Assembly (NCBI RefSeq): GCF_900142145.1
Contig: NZ_FQZV01000044.1
Span: forward strand, 1 to 32,267
Reading direction: 5' to 3'
Origin: Geosporobacter subterraneus DSM 17957
GTDB lineage: Bacteria; Bacillota; Clostridia; Peptostreptococcales; Thermotaleaceae
DNA: 32,267 nucleotides
A program made the translations under genes and the position numbers. Of this stretch, positions 13,725-21,694 are shown one piece after another (within the stretch, counting starts at the first letter, position 1; the number at the start of each line of letters is the position of its first letter). The notes under the pieces were generated by a model. It ran no database searches. It was not told the origin of the DNA and saw nothing but the letters and a program-made list of their open reading frames with translations.

Positions 13725-15287
13725 ATGGAAAAAACAAAAGTACAGAACACAGGCAAAAAAGGACTTTTTAATGTTTTTCTTAATATGATTGAAAAGGTAG
13801 GAAATAAACTGCCTCACCCAGTGACGCTTTTCGTATTATTCAGTATTGCCGTAATTATTATTTCAGATTTAGCTGCTCGTGCCGGAGTTTCTGTTGAATT
13901 CAATATGGTTGATCGTACAACCATGGAAACCAAGATGACTACAGTAAATGCAGTAAGTTTGCTGAATGCAGATGGCATCCGATACATGTTCTCTAAAGCC
14001 GTATCGAATTTCACAGGCTTTGCACCTTTAGGAACGGTGTTGGTAGCCATGCTGGGGGTCGGTGTAGCAGAGGGAACAGGATTAATTCAAGCTGCTTTAA
14101 GAAAGCTTGTTTTAAGTACACCAAAGAGATTAATTACAGCAGTAGTAGTATTTGCAGGGGTTATGTCCAACGTAGCTTCTGACGCAGGATATGTTGTACT
14201 GGTACCATTGGGGGCGATTATCTTCCTAAGCTTTGGACGTCACCCGCTGGCAGGTCTTGCAGCAGCATTCGCAGGTGTATCTGGCGGCTTTAGTGCCAAC
14301 CTGCTGGTAGGAACTATTGACCCGCTATTAGGGGGAATCAGCACTGAGGCAGCAAAGCTGTTCAGCCCTGGATATACTGTAACAGCTACAGCAAACTGGT
14401 ATTTCATGATTGCATCTACATTCTTAATTACAATCCTAGGTACATGGATCACAGAGAAAATTGTTGAGCCAAGACTGGGAGAATATAAAGGAAATGCTAA
14501 AGTTGATTTACACGGTTTAACAGCATCAGAGAAAAAAGGATTGGCAGCGGCAGGTATCGCATTATTGATATTCATTATTGCTATTGGCGCATTAGTTGCA
14601 CCAGCTAACGGAATCCTAAGAGATCCTAAGGCAGGAACAATTTTAGGGCATTCACCGTTTATGGATGGAATCGTACCAATTATCGCGTTATTCTTCTTAA
14701 TTCCGGGTATTGCATATGGTATTTTTGCAGGTACGGTTAAGAATGATAAGGATGTTGCAAACAGCATGGGTAAAGCCATGAGTACGATGGGTGGATACCT
14801 TGTATTAGCCTTTGCAGCAGCACAATTCGTATCATACTTTGGATACACAAACCTTGGAACCATCCTTGCAGTGAAGGGTGCAGACTTCCTGCAGGCAACA
14901 GGCATGACTGGATTCCCGCTAATTGTTGGATTCATTCTAGTATCAGCTTTCATTAACCTGTTTATCGGATCAGCTTCTGCTAAATGGGCCATCATGGCAC
15001 CAGTATTCGTGCCGATGCTGATGGCAGTGGGATATTCACCGGAGTTTACCCAGGTAGCTTACAGAATCGGTGACTCTACGACGAATATCATATCTCCCTT
15101 GATGTCTTACTTTGCCGTTATCGTAGCCTTTGCGGAGAAGTATGATGAGGAGACTGGAATCGGTACGCTGATTTCTACTATGATTCCTTACTCCATCGTA
15201 TTCCTGATTGGATGGTCTATTCTATTGGTAGCTTGGTATTTCCTAGGATGGCCATTAGGACCAGGAGTCACAATGTTTCTTCAATAG
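13725..15287 (+). CDS. AbgT family transporter
   Basis: 520 residues with about 11-12 hydrophobic helices. The opening ([22 protein letters not shown]), [21 protein letters not shown], the re-entrant-like [20 protein letters not shown] and [23 protein letters not shown] are characteristic of AbgT proteins. These import p-aminobenzoyl-glutamate or, in other members, export sulfonamides. ATG 13725 lies 9 bases after AAGGAGG. The gene 135 bases downstream is an M20 peptidase. AbgT partners with M20-type hydrolases (AbgA/AbgB) in E. coli, so uptake of an amide or dipeptide and its cytoplasmic hydrolysis is a reasonable inference. Actual substrate unknown. Confidence 0.92.
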   Translation: MEKTKVQNTGKKGLFNVFLNMIEKVGNKLPHPVTLFVLFSIAVIIISDLAARAGVSVEFNMVDRTTMETKMTTVNAVSLLNADGIRYMFSKAVSNFTGFAPLGTVLVAMLGVGVAEGTGLIQAALRKLVLSTPKRLITAVVVFAGVMSNVASDAGYVVLVPLGAIIFLSFGRHPLAGLAAAFAGVSGGFSANLLVGTIDPLLGGISTEAAKLFSPGYTVTATANWYFMIASTFLITILGTWITEKIVEPRLGEYKGNAKVDLHGLTASEKKGLAAAGIALLIFIIAIGALVAPANGILRDPKAGTILGHSPFMDGIVPIIALFFLIPGIAYGIFAGTVKNDKDVANSMGKAMSTMGGYLVLAFAAAQFVSYFGYTNLGTILAVKGADFLQATGMTGFPLIVGFILVSAFINLFIGSASAKWAIMAPVFVPMLMAVGYSPEFTQVAYRIGDSTTNIISPLMSYFAVIVAFAEKYDEETGIGTLISTMIPYSIVFLIGWSILLVAWYFLGWPLGPGVTMFLQ

Positions 15288-15293
15288 ATTTTT

Positions 15294-15322
15294 ATAGAGG
15301 CACCATTAGGTGCCTCTATTTA
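15294..15322 (+). terminator. Hairpin after the AbgT gene
   Basis: 11-bp perfect stem ATAGAGGCACC / GGTGCCTCTAT, loop ATTA, only a short T tail. May be a partial terminator allowing read-through to the M20 peptidase gene. Confidence 0.6.
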
Positions 15323-15422
15323 CATAGAATTCATGAAAAAATATATGAAAAGAAGGGAAAAATAAAACCTTAGAGAATAGGTAAGAATATGCACAAAGCT
15401 ATACAAAAATGGAGGGAAGACA

Positions 15423-16535
15423 ATGATCAACAGGGAACGTATTGTGGGAGAATTTTTAAAGTATGTACAAATTGACAGCCTAACGAAGCAAGAAGGCAAC
15501 TTTGCCAAGTTTATTGCTGAGGAATTAAGAAGCATTGGATTGGAAGTATATGTAGATCAAGCCGGTGAAACAATCGGGGGAGATACGGGAAATGTGATTG
15601 GGAGATTAAGGGGTACAAAAAATGTACCGCCTGTACTCTTTAGCTGTCATATGGATACAGTTACACCAGGACAGGGTATCAAGCCTGTGATTAAAGATGA
15701 TGTGATTTACAGCGATGGCACCACCATTTTAGGAGGGGACAATAAAGCAGGAATTGCGGCAGTAGTAGAGGCTCTTCGTGTGATTAGGGAGAATAACCTG
15801 AACCATGGAGATATTGAGGTAGCTTTCAGCATTGCAGAAGAAGGAGGACTCTTCGGGGCCAAGAATTTGGATTATAGCAAAATTTCATCTAAACTGGCTT
15901 TTGTACTGGACAGCGGCGGAGACCCCGGTCAGATCATCATTAAAGGACCTGCTCAGGATAAAATCAATGTAAAAATTATCGGAAAGCCTGCCCATGCAGG
16001 AGTAGCCCCTGAAGAAGGTATTAGTGCAATTCAAGTGGCTGCAGCAGCGATTAACAAGATGAAGCTTTTACGAATTGATGAGGAGACGACTGCAAATATC
16101 GGAGTGATCCAAGGGGGTCAGGTTACCAATATTGTCTGTCCAGAGGTAGAAATCAAAGCGGAGGCCAGAAGCTTAAATGACGAAAAGCTGGATCAACAAA
16201 CAGCTCACATGGTAGCTTGTTTTAAGGAGGCTGCGAAGGAGTTTGGAGCCAAGGCAGAGATTGAGACAGAGCGGATGTATGGCGCCTTTGTAGTAGACGA
16301 AAAGGATGCAATCGTGGAGCTGGTGAAAAAAGCATGTGATCATATAGGCATCAAAGCCTATACCGATGTTACCGGAGGCGGCAGCGATACCAATATTTTA
16401 AACGGCAATGGAATTAAGGCTGTTAACTTAGGAATCGGTGAGCGAAAGCCCCACACCTTGGAAGAACATCTGCGAATAGAGGATTTAGTGAATTCTGCAA
16501 GATTGGTATTGTCTATTATCGAAACAGTAGCGTAA
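15423..16535 (+). CDS. M20 family metallopeptidase (peptidase T-like)
   Basis: 370 residues with the two-zinc M20 site: H76 and D78 in SCHMDTV, bridging D106 in GGDNKAG, catalytic and metal Glu 139/140 in AEEGG, D163 in LDSGGDPG, and the last His near 344 in KPHTLEEH. The dimerisation domain sits in the middle (AHAGVAPEEGISAIQVAA). It closely resembles the peptidase T-like group that removes amino acids from di- or tripeptides in the cytoplasm; amidohydrolase activity is also possible. ATG 15423 follows GGAGGGA. It lies downstream of the AbgT transporter on the same strand, which suggests transport and hydrolysis of one substrate. Confidence 0.9.
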   Translation: MINRERIVGEFLKYVQIDSLTKQEGNFAKFIAEELRSIGLEVYVDQAGETIGGDTGNVIGRLRGTKNVPPVLFSCHMDTVTPGQGIKPVIKDDVIYSDGTTILGGDNKAGIAAVVEALRVIRENNLNHGDIEVAFSIAEEGGLFGAKNLDYSKISSKLAFVLDSGGDPGQIIIKGPAQDKINVKIIGKPAHAGVAPEEGISAIQVAAAAINKMKLLRIDEETTANIGVIQGGQVTNIVCPEVEIKAEARSLNDEKLDQQTAHMVACFKEAAKEFGAKAEIETERMYGAFVVDEKDAIVELVKKACDHIGIKAYTDVTGGGSDTNILNGNGIKAVNLGIGERKPHTLEEHLRIEDLVNSARLVLSIIETVA

Positions 16536-16571
16536 TTTGGTATCTTATTGAATCGGTTCATTGTTTTTGTA

Positions 16572-16600
16572 GGGCAGACCTTGTGTCTGCCTATTTATTC
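16572..16600 (+). terminator. Terminator after the M20 peptidase gene
   Basis: 7-bp stem GGCAGAC / GTCTGCC, loop CTTGT, followed by TATTTATT. Confidence 0.7.
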
Positions 16601-16639
16601 TATATAAATGGCTGTTATAGGATGTCCTGAATTTTCCTC

Positions 16640-16668
16640 GCATGAACAACAATTTCTTACACATTCTA
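16640..16668 (+). promoter_or_regulatory. Sigma-G (forespore) promoter of the SASP gene
   Basis: GCATG (16640-16644), 17-base spacer, CATTCTA (16662-16668). Both elements match the sigma-G consensus GHATR and CATWMTA exactly, ahead of a gene class known to be sigma-G-controlled. Confidence 0.82.
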
Positions 16669-16702
16669 ATGATATATATGATTTTATAGCGAGGTGATGA
16701 AG

Positions 16703-16924
16703 ATGAGCAGAAAACCAGTCTTTGGAAATGCACGGGCAGCACTGGAGCAGTTAAAGGAAGAAATGGCCGCTGAACTTGGCATCGACGGCAGCAAAATGGA
16801 TACAGGAGATCTACCCTCCCGTAGTATTGGACACTATGGCGGAATATACGGAGGAAAAATCGGCGGACAAATGACAAGGCGACTCATTGAAATGGGTGAA
16901 CAACAGCTGGCAAAACAGAAATAA
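16703..16924 (+). CDS. Alpha/beta-type small acid-soluble spore protein
   Basis: SASPs coat forespore DNA, shift it toward an A-like form, protect it from UV and heat, and are digested at germination. The 73-residue protein has the family blocks ARAALEQLKEEMAAELGI, where the EMAAELGI segment is the germination-protease cleavage region, and GGQMTRRLIEMGEQQLA at the C-terminus. The middle (SRSIGHYGGIYGGKIGG) is a little longer than in most. The start is ATG 16703, six bases after GAGGTG; the in-frame GTG 16694 is part of that SD. A sigma-G promoter lies upstream and a terminator follows, so it is a single-gene forespore unit. Confidence 0.93.
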   Translation: MSRKPVFGNARAALEQLKEEMAAELGIDGSKMDTGDLPSRSIGHYGGIYGGKIGGQMTRRLIEMGEQQLAKQK

Positions 16925-16943
16925 ACCTTAAGAAAAAATGCAC

Positions 16944-16979
16944 AAAGACAAGGTGAAGGTATACCTTGTCTTTTGTTTG
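16944..16979 (+). terminator. Terminator after the SASP gene
   Basis: 11-bp stem AAAGACAAGGT / ACCTTGTCTTT, 8-base loop, tail TTTTGTTT. Confidence 0.85.
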
Positions 16980-17021
16980 GAGTAGAATATACTATAAGTA
17001 AAGGAATAGGGGGAGATAGGA

Positions 17022-17639
17022 GTGAATTATCCATGGATAGAGATTGCAAAAAGGATTCAAGCCCTTGCCCAGTCTGGGCTTACCTATGGGGATAACTGCT
17101 ATGATATAGAGCGCTACGAAGCCTTAAGAGCCATCAGTATTGAGATGATGGCTTATTTTTCCGATACGGAAATGGAGAAGGTCAGAGACCTGTTTGCCAA
17201 TGAGACAGGATATCAAACGCCTAAAGTGGACATAAGAGGTGTCATATTTCAAGGAGATAAAATTTTAATGGTAAGGGAAAAAATTGACGGATGCTGGTCT
17301 CTGCCGGGAGGTTGGGCCGATGTGGGTTTAAGTCCTGCAGAAGTGGTGGTGAAAGAGGTTTGGGAAGAGGCTGGTTATGAAGTGAAGCCCTTGCGATTGC
17401 TGGCTGTAATCGATAAGAAACACCATCCTCACCCGCCCTCACCCTATCATATTTATAAGATTTTTATACAGTGTGAGATTACTGGAGGGGGAGCAAATGC
17501 AGGGATGGAAACCAGTGACGTGGGCTTTTTCGGTAAAGACGAGCTGCCGGAGCTCTCAAAAGACAGAAATACCCTATCTCAGATTTATGCCATGTTCGAA
17601 TTCTTAGAAGATCAGAATAAGCCTGTCCTATTTGATTAA
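17022..17639 (+). CDS. Nudix hydrolase with Nudix_N_2-type N-terminal domain
   Basis: Residues 1-60 (WIEIAKRIQALAQSGLTYG, YDIERYEALR) match the N-terminal domain of the YjhB-type branch of COG1051, annotated as ADP-ribose pyrophosphatases. The Nudix box spans residues 96-119 as GGWADVGLS...VKEVWEEAGY, with Glu 112, 115 and 116 present. The usual first Glu (GE) is Leu, and the Arg before the Glu is Lys. The Leu and Lys variants occur in this branch, so it is probably still active. Substrate is likely an X-linked nucleoside diphosphate; which one cannot be said. GTG 17022 is preceded by GGGGGAGATAGGA. Single gene. Confidence 0.88.
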   Translation: MNYPWIEIAKRIQALAQSGLTYGDNCYDIERYEALRAISIEMMAYFSDTEMEKVRDLFANETGYQTPKVDIRGVIFQGDKILMVREKIDGCWSLPGGWADVGLSPAEVVVKEVWEEAGYEVKPLRLLAVIDKKHHPHPPSPYHIYKIFIQCEITGGGANAGMETSDVGFFGKDELPELSKDRNTLSQIYAMFEFLEDQNKPVLFD

Positions 17640-17694
17640 AAATAAGATAGGCTTATATAACAAAGTCCAACCTTAATAGTTTCTGAAGGGTGGT

Positions 17695-17793
17695 ATGAAA
17701 GGATGTTATATAGCAATGAAAAATCATACATATCTTGCCGCACTGATACTGCTGGTCATAGCCATTGCTTATTTTATATTGACAGCGGCTTAG
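17695..17793 (+). CDS. 32-residue single-helix membrane peptide
   Basis: A short ORF with AAGG five bases before ATG 17695. An internal ATG 17716 gives a 25-residue form behind AAAGGA. The peptide is a short basic start followed by one hydrophobic helix (YLAALILLVIAIAYFILTAA). A small hairpin AGTCC / GGACT (17805-17819) follows. Small membrane peptides of this kind are common near spore genes, but nothing here assigns a role, and chance is not excluded. Confidence 0.45.
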   Translation: MKGCYIAMKNHTYLAALILLVIAIAYFILTAA

Positions 17794-17922
17794 AAACCCC
17801 CATGAGTCCTGTCAGGACTTTTAACAGAAGTCAAATAATTCTGTTGACCATAACAGGAGAATGCATTTAGTGCAAAAAAAAAGCTTGGTTGATTTATCCA
17901 GGGATTATTCTGCGGCATAGGC

Positions 17923-17960
17923 AAAAAAACTATTGCAATTCCATTCAAAATAGTTTTTAA
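17923..17960 (+). terminator. A/T-rich inverted repeat before the decarboxylase gene
   Basis: Perfect 10-bp repeat AAAAACTATT / AATAGTTTTT around a 14-base loop, 72 bases before the decarboxylase start. It looks like a weak bidirectional terminator, though an operator is possible. Confidence 0.45.
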
Positions 17961-18029
17961 TATATCTATTGGCAATGTACATGCATTCCATTTGGATAAT
18001 TATACAGCAAGAAAGAACAAAGGAAGGAC

Positions 18030-19508
18030 GTGATCACGATGAGAAGATTAGATCATAATAAGGCTCCTTTATTTGAGGCCATGAAGGCATACCACAAAAA
18101 AAATGTGGTTCCCTTCGATGTTCCCGGCCATAAGCATGGAAAGGGCATTCCGGAGCTGGTAGAGTATTTTGGTAGTGCAATGCTGGAGTTAGACGTTAAC
18201 TCTATGAAGGATCTGGATAACCTCAGCAATCCCATTGGTGTGATTCGGGATGCAGAGGAATTGGCTGCAGATGCTTACTATGCAGATCATGGATTTTTCT
18301 TGGTAAATGGTACGACGGCAGGGGTTCAAGCTATGGTAATGAGTGTGTGCGAGCCTGGTGATAAAATCATCCTTCCTAGAAATGCACATAAATCTGCGGT
18401 AACCTCACTGATTTTGAGTGGGGCGATACCTGTATATATACAGCCCGAGGTTAATGAGGAGCTTGGGATCGCCATGGGTGTTAGTCTGGAAAGCGTAGAA
18501 AAGGCTATCGCCAGACATCCTGATGCAAAGGCGATATTTTTAATCCATCCAACCTACTATGGCGCCATATCGGATGTAAAATCCATCGTTAAGACAGCCC
18601 ATAAGTATGGTATGACCGTATTGGTAGATGCTGCTCATGGAGCTCACCTGAATTTCCATGGAGAGCTGCCCGATGATGCCATTGCATTAGGGGCCGATAT
18701 GTGTGCGGTCAGCACTCATAAAACAGGGGGATCATTGACGCAAAGCTCTCTGCTGCTGCTAAGAGAGGGAATCGTAGATGCAAAGGCGGTAAAGACGACA
18801 CTTAACCTTACCCAAACCACCAGCGCATCCTATCTGCTGATGAGCAGCATTGATGTGGCCAGAAAGCTTTTGGTTACAAAGGGCGAGGAAATGCTTGCAG
18901 AGGTGCTGCGTCTCAGCCGTTGGGCCAGAGAAGAGATCAACAAGATTGACGGCTGCTACGCCTTTGGAAAAGAACTGGTGGGTACTCCGGGAGTCTTTGA
19001 CTTTGACGAGACGAAGCTGGGAATTAATGTAAGAAATCTTGGACTGACAGGCCTTGAGGTATATGATATATTACGGGATGAATACAACATTCAGACTGAG
19101 CTGGGAGACTTATACAATGTACTGGCTATTGTGAGCCTTGGGGATACCCAGGAATCCTTGGGCGCTTTAGTAGCGGCCATGAAGGATATTGCTGTAAAAT
19201 ATAGAAAAAACGAAGAGATCAAGCTGACCAAGGGAATCTTAAAGAATCCCGATATTATTGTATCTCCAAGGGATGCATATTATAGCGAAAAAAGAGTGGT
19301 ACCTCTAGAAGAGGCTGTAGGGGAGATCAGCGGAGAGTCTATTATGGCCTACCCTCCTGGGATTCCTATTGTAACACCTGGTGAGAAAATCACTAGGGAA
19401 ATGGTTGAGTATATTAAGCTGCTTAAGAAAGAGGAAAGCTTGCTGCAGGGAACAGAAGACCCTTACGCAGAGCATATCAAGGTATTGGGTGTCGGTGGAA
19501 TCAGATAG
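18030..19508 (+). CDS. speA: Orn/Lys/Arg decarboxylase (SpeA-like)
   Basis: Fold-type I PLP enzyme of the short Firmicute type, 492 residues like Bacillus SpeA. Key features are the N-terminal PFDVPGHKHGKG, NGTTAGVQAMVM, PRNAHKS, HPTYYG, the PLP-contacting Asp in LVDAAHGAH and the Schiff-base Lys 231 in STHKTGGSLTQSS. The C-terminal domain has AYPPGIPIVTPGE. The product would be agmatine or cadaverine by removal of CO2 in the cytoplasm; arginine or lysine cannot be told apart by sequence, so the symbol is provisional. GTG 18030 has AAGGA five bases upstream; ATG 18039 is the alternative. A 9-1-9 palindrome lies after the stop. The tool-less assignment rests on remembered full-length similarity. 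Confidence 0.9.
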   Translation: MITMRRLDHNKAPLFEAMKAYHKKNVVPFDVPGHKHGKGIPELVEYFGSAMLELDVNSMKDLDNLSNPIGVIRDAEELAADAYYADHGFFLVNGTTAGVQAMVMSVCEPGDKIILPRNAHKSAVTSLILSGAIPVYIQPEVNEELGIAMGVSLESVEKAIARHPDAKAIFLIHPTYYGAISDVKSIVKTAHKYGMTVLVDAAHGAHLNFHGELPDDAIALGADMCAVSTHKTGGSLTQSSLLLLREGIVDAKAVKTTLNLTQTTSASYLLMSSIDVARKLLVTKGEEMLAEVLRLSRWAREEINKIDGCYAFGKELVGTPGVFDFDETKLGINVRNLGLTGLEVYDILRDEYNIQTELGDLYNVLAIVSLGDTQESLGALVAAMKDIAVKYRKNEEIKLTKGILKNPDIIVSPRDAYYSEKRVVPLEEAVGEISGESIMAYPPGIPIVTPGEKITREMVEYIKLLKKEESLLQGTEDPYAEHIKVLGVGGIR

Positions 19509-19544
19509 ATAAAAAACACAAAAAATATAAACAAAATCTGTAGA

Positions 19545-19563
19545 GGCAGCATATTATGCTGCC
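19545..19563. repeat. Perfect 9-1-9 palindrome after the decarboxylase gene
   Basis: GGCAGCATA-T-TATGCTGCC, 36 bases after the stop. It lacks a T-run, so it may act as an RNA-end stabiliser. Nothing else stands out in 19564-19763. Confidence 0.6.
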
Positions 19564-19763
19564 CGAATTGCATTACTTCTACGCTATCTATAGGAGAAAT
19601 CAGCATCATACTTTAAATAAAATAGCTTTAGCGAAAAAAAGGATTGTATATTTCTATTCGGTGAAAAAAGAAGAGAAACGTACCTTGAGCATGATTGAAA
19701 GATATTTATAAAAAAAAGAAGAATAGACGTAAGAATTAACTTTGTTATGAGCTTTTTAATCTA

Positions 19764-19792
19764 TTGATTGATGATGAAATTTATTATATACT
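19764..19792 (+). promoter_or_regulatory. Sigma-A promoter upstream of the 45-residue ORF
   Basis: TTGATT (19764-19769), 17-base spacer, TATACT (19787-19792). Confidence 0.6.
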
Positions 19793-19819
19793 AATATTCA
19801 AGGCAGCGTCATCAGACAA

Positions 19820-19845
19820 TGCTATAATCTATAATAGATTAGAGC
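19820..19845 (+). promoter_or_regulatory. Palindromic operator overlapping a second, extended -10 promoter
   Basis: TAATCTAT-A-ATAGATTA (19825-19841) is a perfect 8-1-8 palindrome, extended by GCT / AGC across one mismatch. An extended -10, TG-C-TATAAT (19820-19828), overlaps its left arm. A repressor bound here would cover the promoter. Confidence 0.5.
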
Positions 19846-19866
19846 ATATAAATTTGGGGGAAAAGA

Positions 19867-20004
19867 ATGATCAAGAAGTATAAAATGCGCAGAGGCTGCA
19901 TGTACTATATTAAGGTTAAGGAGTTTAACTCTAAGTGGCAGGAACGTATTTACCGATGGAAGTTGAGCTTAAAAGGATGGACATTTGAAGAGCTTCAAGA
20001 CTGA
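19867..20004 (+). CDS. 45-residue basic protein, unknown
   Basis: ATG 19867 follows GGGGG with a 6-base gap. The peptide is basic and aromatic-rich (MIKKYKMRRGCMYYIK, KWQERIYRWKLSLKGWTFEEL), with four Trp/Tyr-containing turns and no membrane segment. It has its own promoter, a palindromic operator and a strong terminator at the stop, so it looks like a real transcription unit. I recognise no family. It could be a small regulator or the remnant of a longer gene. Confidence 0.55.
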   Translation: MIKKYKMRRGCMYYIKVKEFNSKWQERIYRWKLSLKGWTFEELQD

Positions 20005-20030
20005 AGAACACGATAGGTGTTCTTTTTTTT
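20004..20030 (+). terminator. Terminator of the 45-residue ORF
   Basis: 8-bp stem AAGAACAC / GTGTTCTT, loop GATAG, then a run of T. It begins on the last base of the stop codon. Confidence 0.9.
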
Positions 20031-20121
20031 CACGGGATTATCTATGGTAAATAGAAAGAAAGCTGGGAAAATAGACGGGAATGAGGCAAGCATTGAGGAA
20101 CAATCGGCATAATAAGGCTGA

Positions 20122-20254
20122 TAATAAAAAAGGCACACTGCGTGTGCTTCGCTAGGGGAACCTAGTTCCCCTTCGACGGCTGCAAGGCAGCCTGAGCACC
20201 CCTCTTACTGCGGCAGGGGATTTCATCCCCTACAACCCCTGCTTTTTTTATTGT
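20122..20254. repeat. Multi-hairpin GC-rich element with inverted AT-rich ends
   Basis: Four short perfect hairpins follow one another: GCACAC-TGC-GTGTGC (20133-20147), AGGGGAAC-CTA-GTTCCCCT (20154-20172), GGCTGC-AAG-GCAGCC (20178-20192) and AGGGGAT-TTC-ATCCCCT (20215-20231). All have 3-base loops, and TTCG follows the first two. GCAGGGG (20213) can instead pair with CCCCTGC (20236-20242), which is followed by seven T, making a terminator. The ends AATAAAAAAG and CTTTTTTTATT are inverted copies with one bulge. GC content is far above the flanks. It may be a mobile palindromic repeat (REP/MITE-like) or a structured RNA. Copies elsewhere were not checked. Confidence 0.7.
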
Positions 20255-20350
20255 CTTAAAATGTTATAAAATACCTCAAGTCTTGAAATTACTTTTATTG
20301 AAGCTCCAGTAAATTTATACTTTCTTATACAATAAAAAAATAATTGAAAA

Positions 20351-20392
20351 TAGCAATCTCTGAATAATTTTTTGCAGGGATTGTTATTTTTG
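20351..20392 (+). terminator. Terminator-like hairpin in the gap before the dehydratase-like genes
   Basis: CAATCTCTG / CAGGGATTG with one G-T pair, 12-base loop, then TTATTTTT. No gene in front of it was found, so it may end read-through. The rest of 20255-20534 is AT-rich without supportable genes. Confidence 0.55.
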
Positions 20393-20534
20393 TTAAGAAT
20401 GCTTCTGTTTTTACAGGAAAAAACAAAAGTTAAAGCTTTACCTCTATAATTCAAGAGAATAGGCACAGGAAGGATATGATTTGTCAAAAGGTAGAAATTA
20501 AAACAGAATAAGTCAAAAACCGCATAAAACGCCC

Positions 20535-20564
20535 TTGGATAATCGCTGAAAAAAATAATATAAT
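20535..20564 (+). promoter_or_regulatory. Sigma-A promoter of the dehydratase-like operon
   Basis: TTGGAT (20535-20540), 18-base spacer, TATAAT (20559-20564); start point near 20571. Confidence 0.65.
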
Positions 20565-20656
20565 TTGAAGATAGCATAGTGAATAAAAGGATTGCAGAAG
20601 TCATAAGTATTAGTGAAATTAACTGTTACGCTATTATTGGATGAGGAGTGGAAAAA

Positions 20657-21694
20657 ATGAAGGTAGGCATCCCTAGAGCCTTGCTGTACTATTATTATTA
20701 TCCGTTCTGGAAGACTTTTTTTGATGCTTTAAATATAGAAACGGTGGTTTCCAAGCCTACGTCAAAGACAATCGTCAATAAGGGAATTGAGTTTTCCGTC
20801 CCGGAGATTTGTGTACCCATTAAGGTTTTTGCCGGACATGTTGCAAGTATTGTAGATCAGGCAGATTACATATTTATCCCAAGAATGGTTTCCATTTCAA
20901 AGGACGAATACTTTTGTCCTAAATTTATGGGGCTGCCGGATATGATTAAATATACAGTGCCTGGGGCTGCTGATAAGATTTTAAGTCCAAAAATCCAGTC
21001 CCATAGCGACAGCATTTCTAATCCTAAGCATTATACGGAGGTAAAACGTATCTTGGGAATCGGTTCCTGGGAGCTTCAGCGGGCATTATTCAAAGCGGAG
21101 AAAGAATGGCAAAAATTCAGGAGGCTCAGTAAAGAAGGCTATGTACTATCCGATGCGTTAAAAATCTTTGATGGAGAGACAGTAAAGCAGGAAGTTCCAA
21201 AAAACTCTGAGGAGACCGTTACGATAGGGTTGATGGGATATGTTTATGATATCTACGACGAATTTGTCAGTATGAATGTCATCGAAAAATTAAAAGAAGC
21301 AGGGGTTAAGATTATTACCTTTGAAATGCTTGAGGAAAAACAACTGATGAAGCGTCTGAAATTCATGAAAAAACAGCTGTTTTGGACCTTCAGCAATAAA
21401 CTATTGGGTGCAGGCTACTACTTCTATCATGATCCAGAGGTGGATGGCGTGATTCAGGTGACAGCCTTTGGTTGTGGGCCCGACTCTATGATCGGAAAAA
21501 TGATGGAGCTGGATTCAAACCATTACAATAAACCGTTTATGACTGTTCGCGTAGATGAGCATACAGGAGAAAGTCATCTTCAAACAAGAGTAGAAGCATT
21601 TGTGGATATGATTCGAAGAAAGAAACGAGAAGGGGGAGGTGGCCTGCCATATGAAAGTAACCTTTCCATACATGGGAACAACGCTGGTTTATAA
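20657..21694 (+). CDS. BcrC/HgdB-like iron-sulfur protein A (COG3581 type)
   Basis: 345 residues, related to 2-hydroxyacyl-CoA dehydratase subunits and to the DUF2229 'activase-related' proteins. Candidate cluster ligands are Cys 52 (PEICVPIKVF), Cys 87 (EYFCPKF) and Cys 273 (AFGCGPDS). The opening VGIPRALLYYYYYPFWKTFF is typical, as is FMTVRVDEHTGE near the end. The start is ATG 20657, eight bases after AGGAG; the in-frame GTG 20648 overlaps that SD. It overlaps the next gene by 44 bases. The three-gene set occurs widely in anaerobes without the usual dehydratase genes, so an ATP-driven low-potential reduction of some small molecule is likely, but the substrate is unknown. Confidence 0.85.
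   Translation: MKVGIPRALLYYYYYPFWKTFFDALNIETVVSKPTSKTIVNKGIEFSVPEICVPIKVFAGHVASIVDQADYIFIPRMVSISKDEYFCPKFMGLPDMIKYTVPGAADKILSPKIQSHSDSISNPKHYTEVKRILGIGSWELQRALFKAEKEWQKFRRLSKEGYVLSDALKIFDGETVKQEVPKNSEETVTIGLMGYVYDIYDEFVSMNVIEKLKEAGVKIITFEMLEEKQLMKRLKFMKKQLFWTFSNKLLGAGYYFYHDPEVDGVIQVTAFGCGPDSMIGKMMELDSNHYNKPFMTVRVDEHTGESHLQTRVEAFVDMIRRKKREGGGGLPYESNLSIHGNNAGL

Noticed and set aside
14240-14995. 251-codon minus-strand ORF opposite the AbgT gene
   Set aside because: Antisense shadow of a real membrane-protein gene; Ala/Pro/Ile-rich without motifs or SD.
17615-17657. ATAAGCCT / AGGCTTAT stem at the end of the Nudix gene as a terminator
   Set aside because: The loop is long, the left arm is inside the coding region and there is no T-run.
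20248-20604. 118-codon minus-strand ORF
   Set aside because: No SD, AT-rich composition, overlaps a terminator hairpin and a plus-strand promoter; Phe/Tyr/Asn-rich product typical of chance ORFs in AT-rich DNA.
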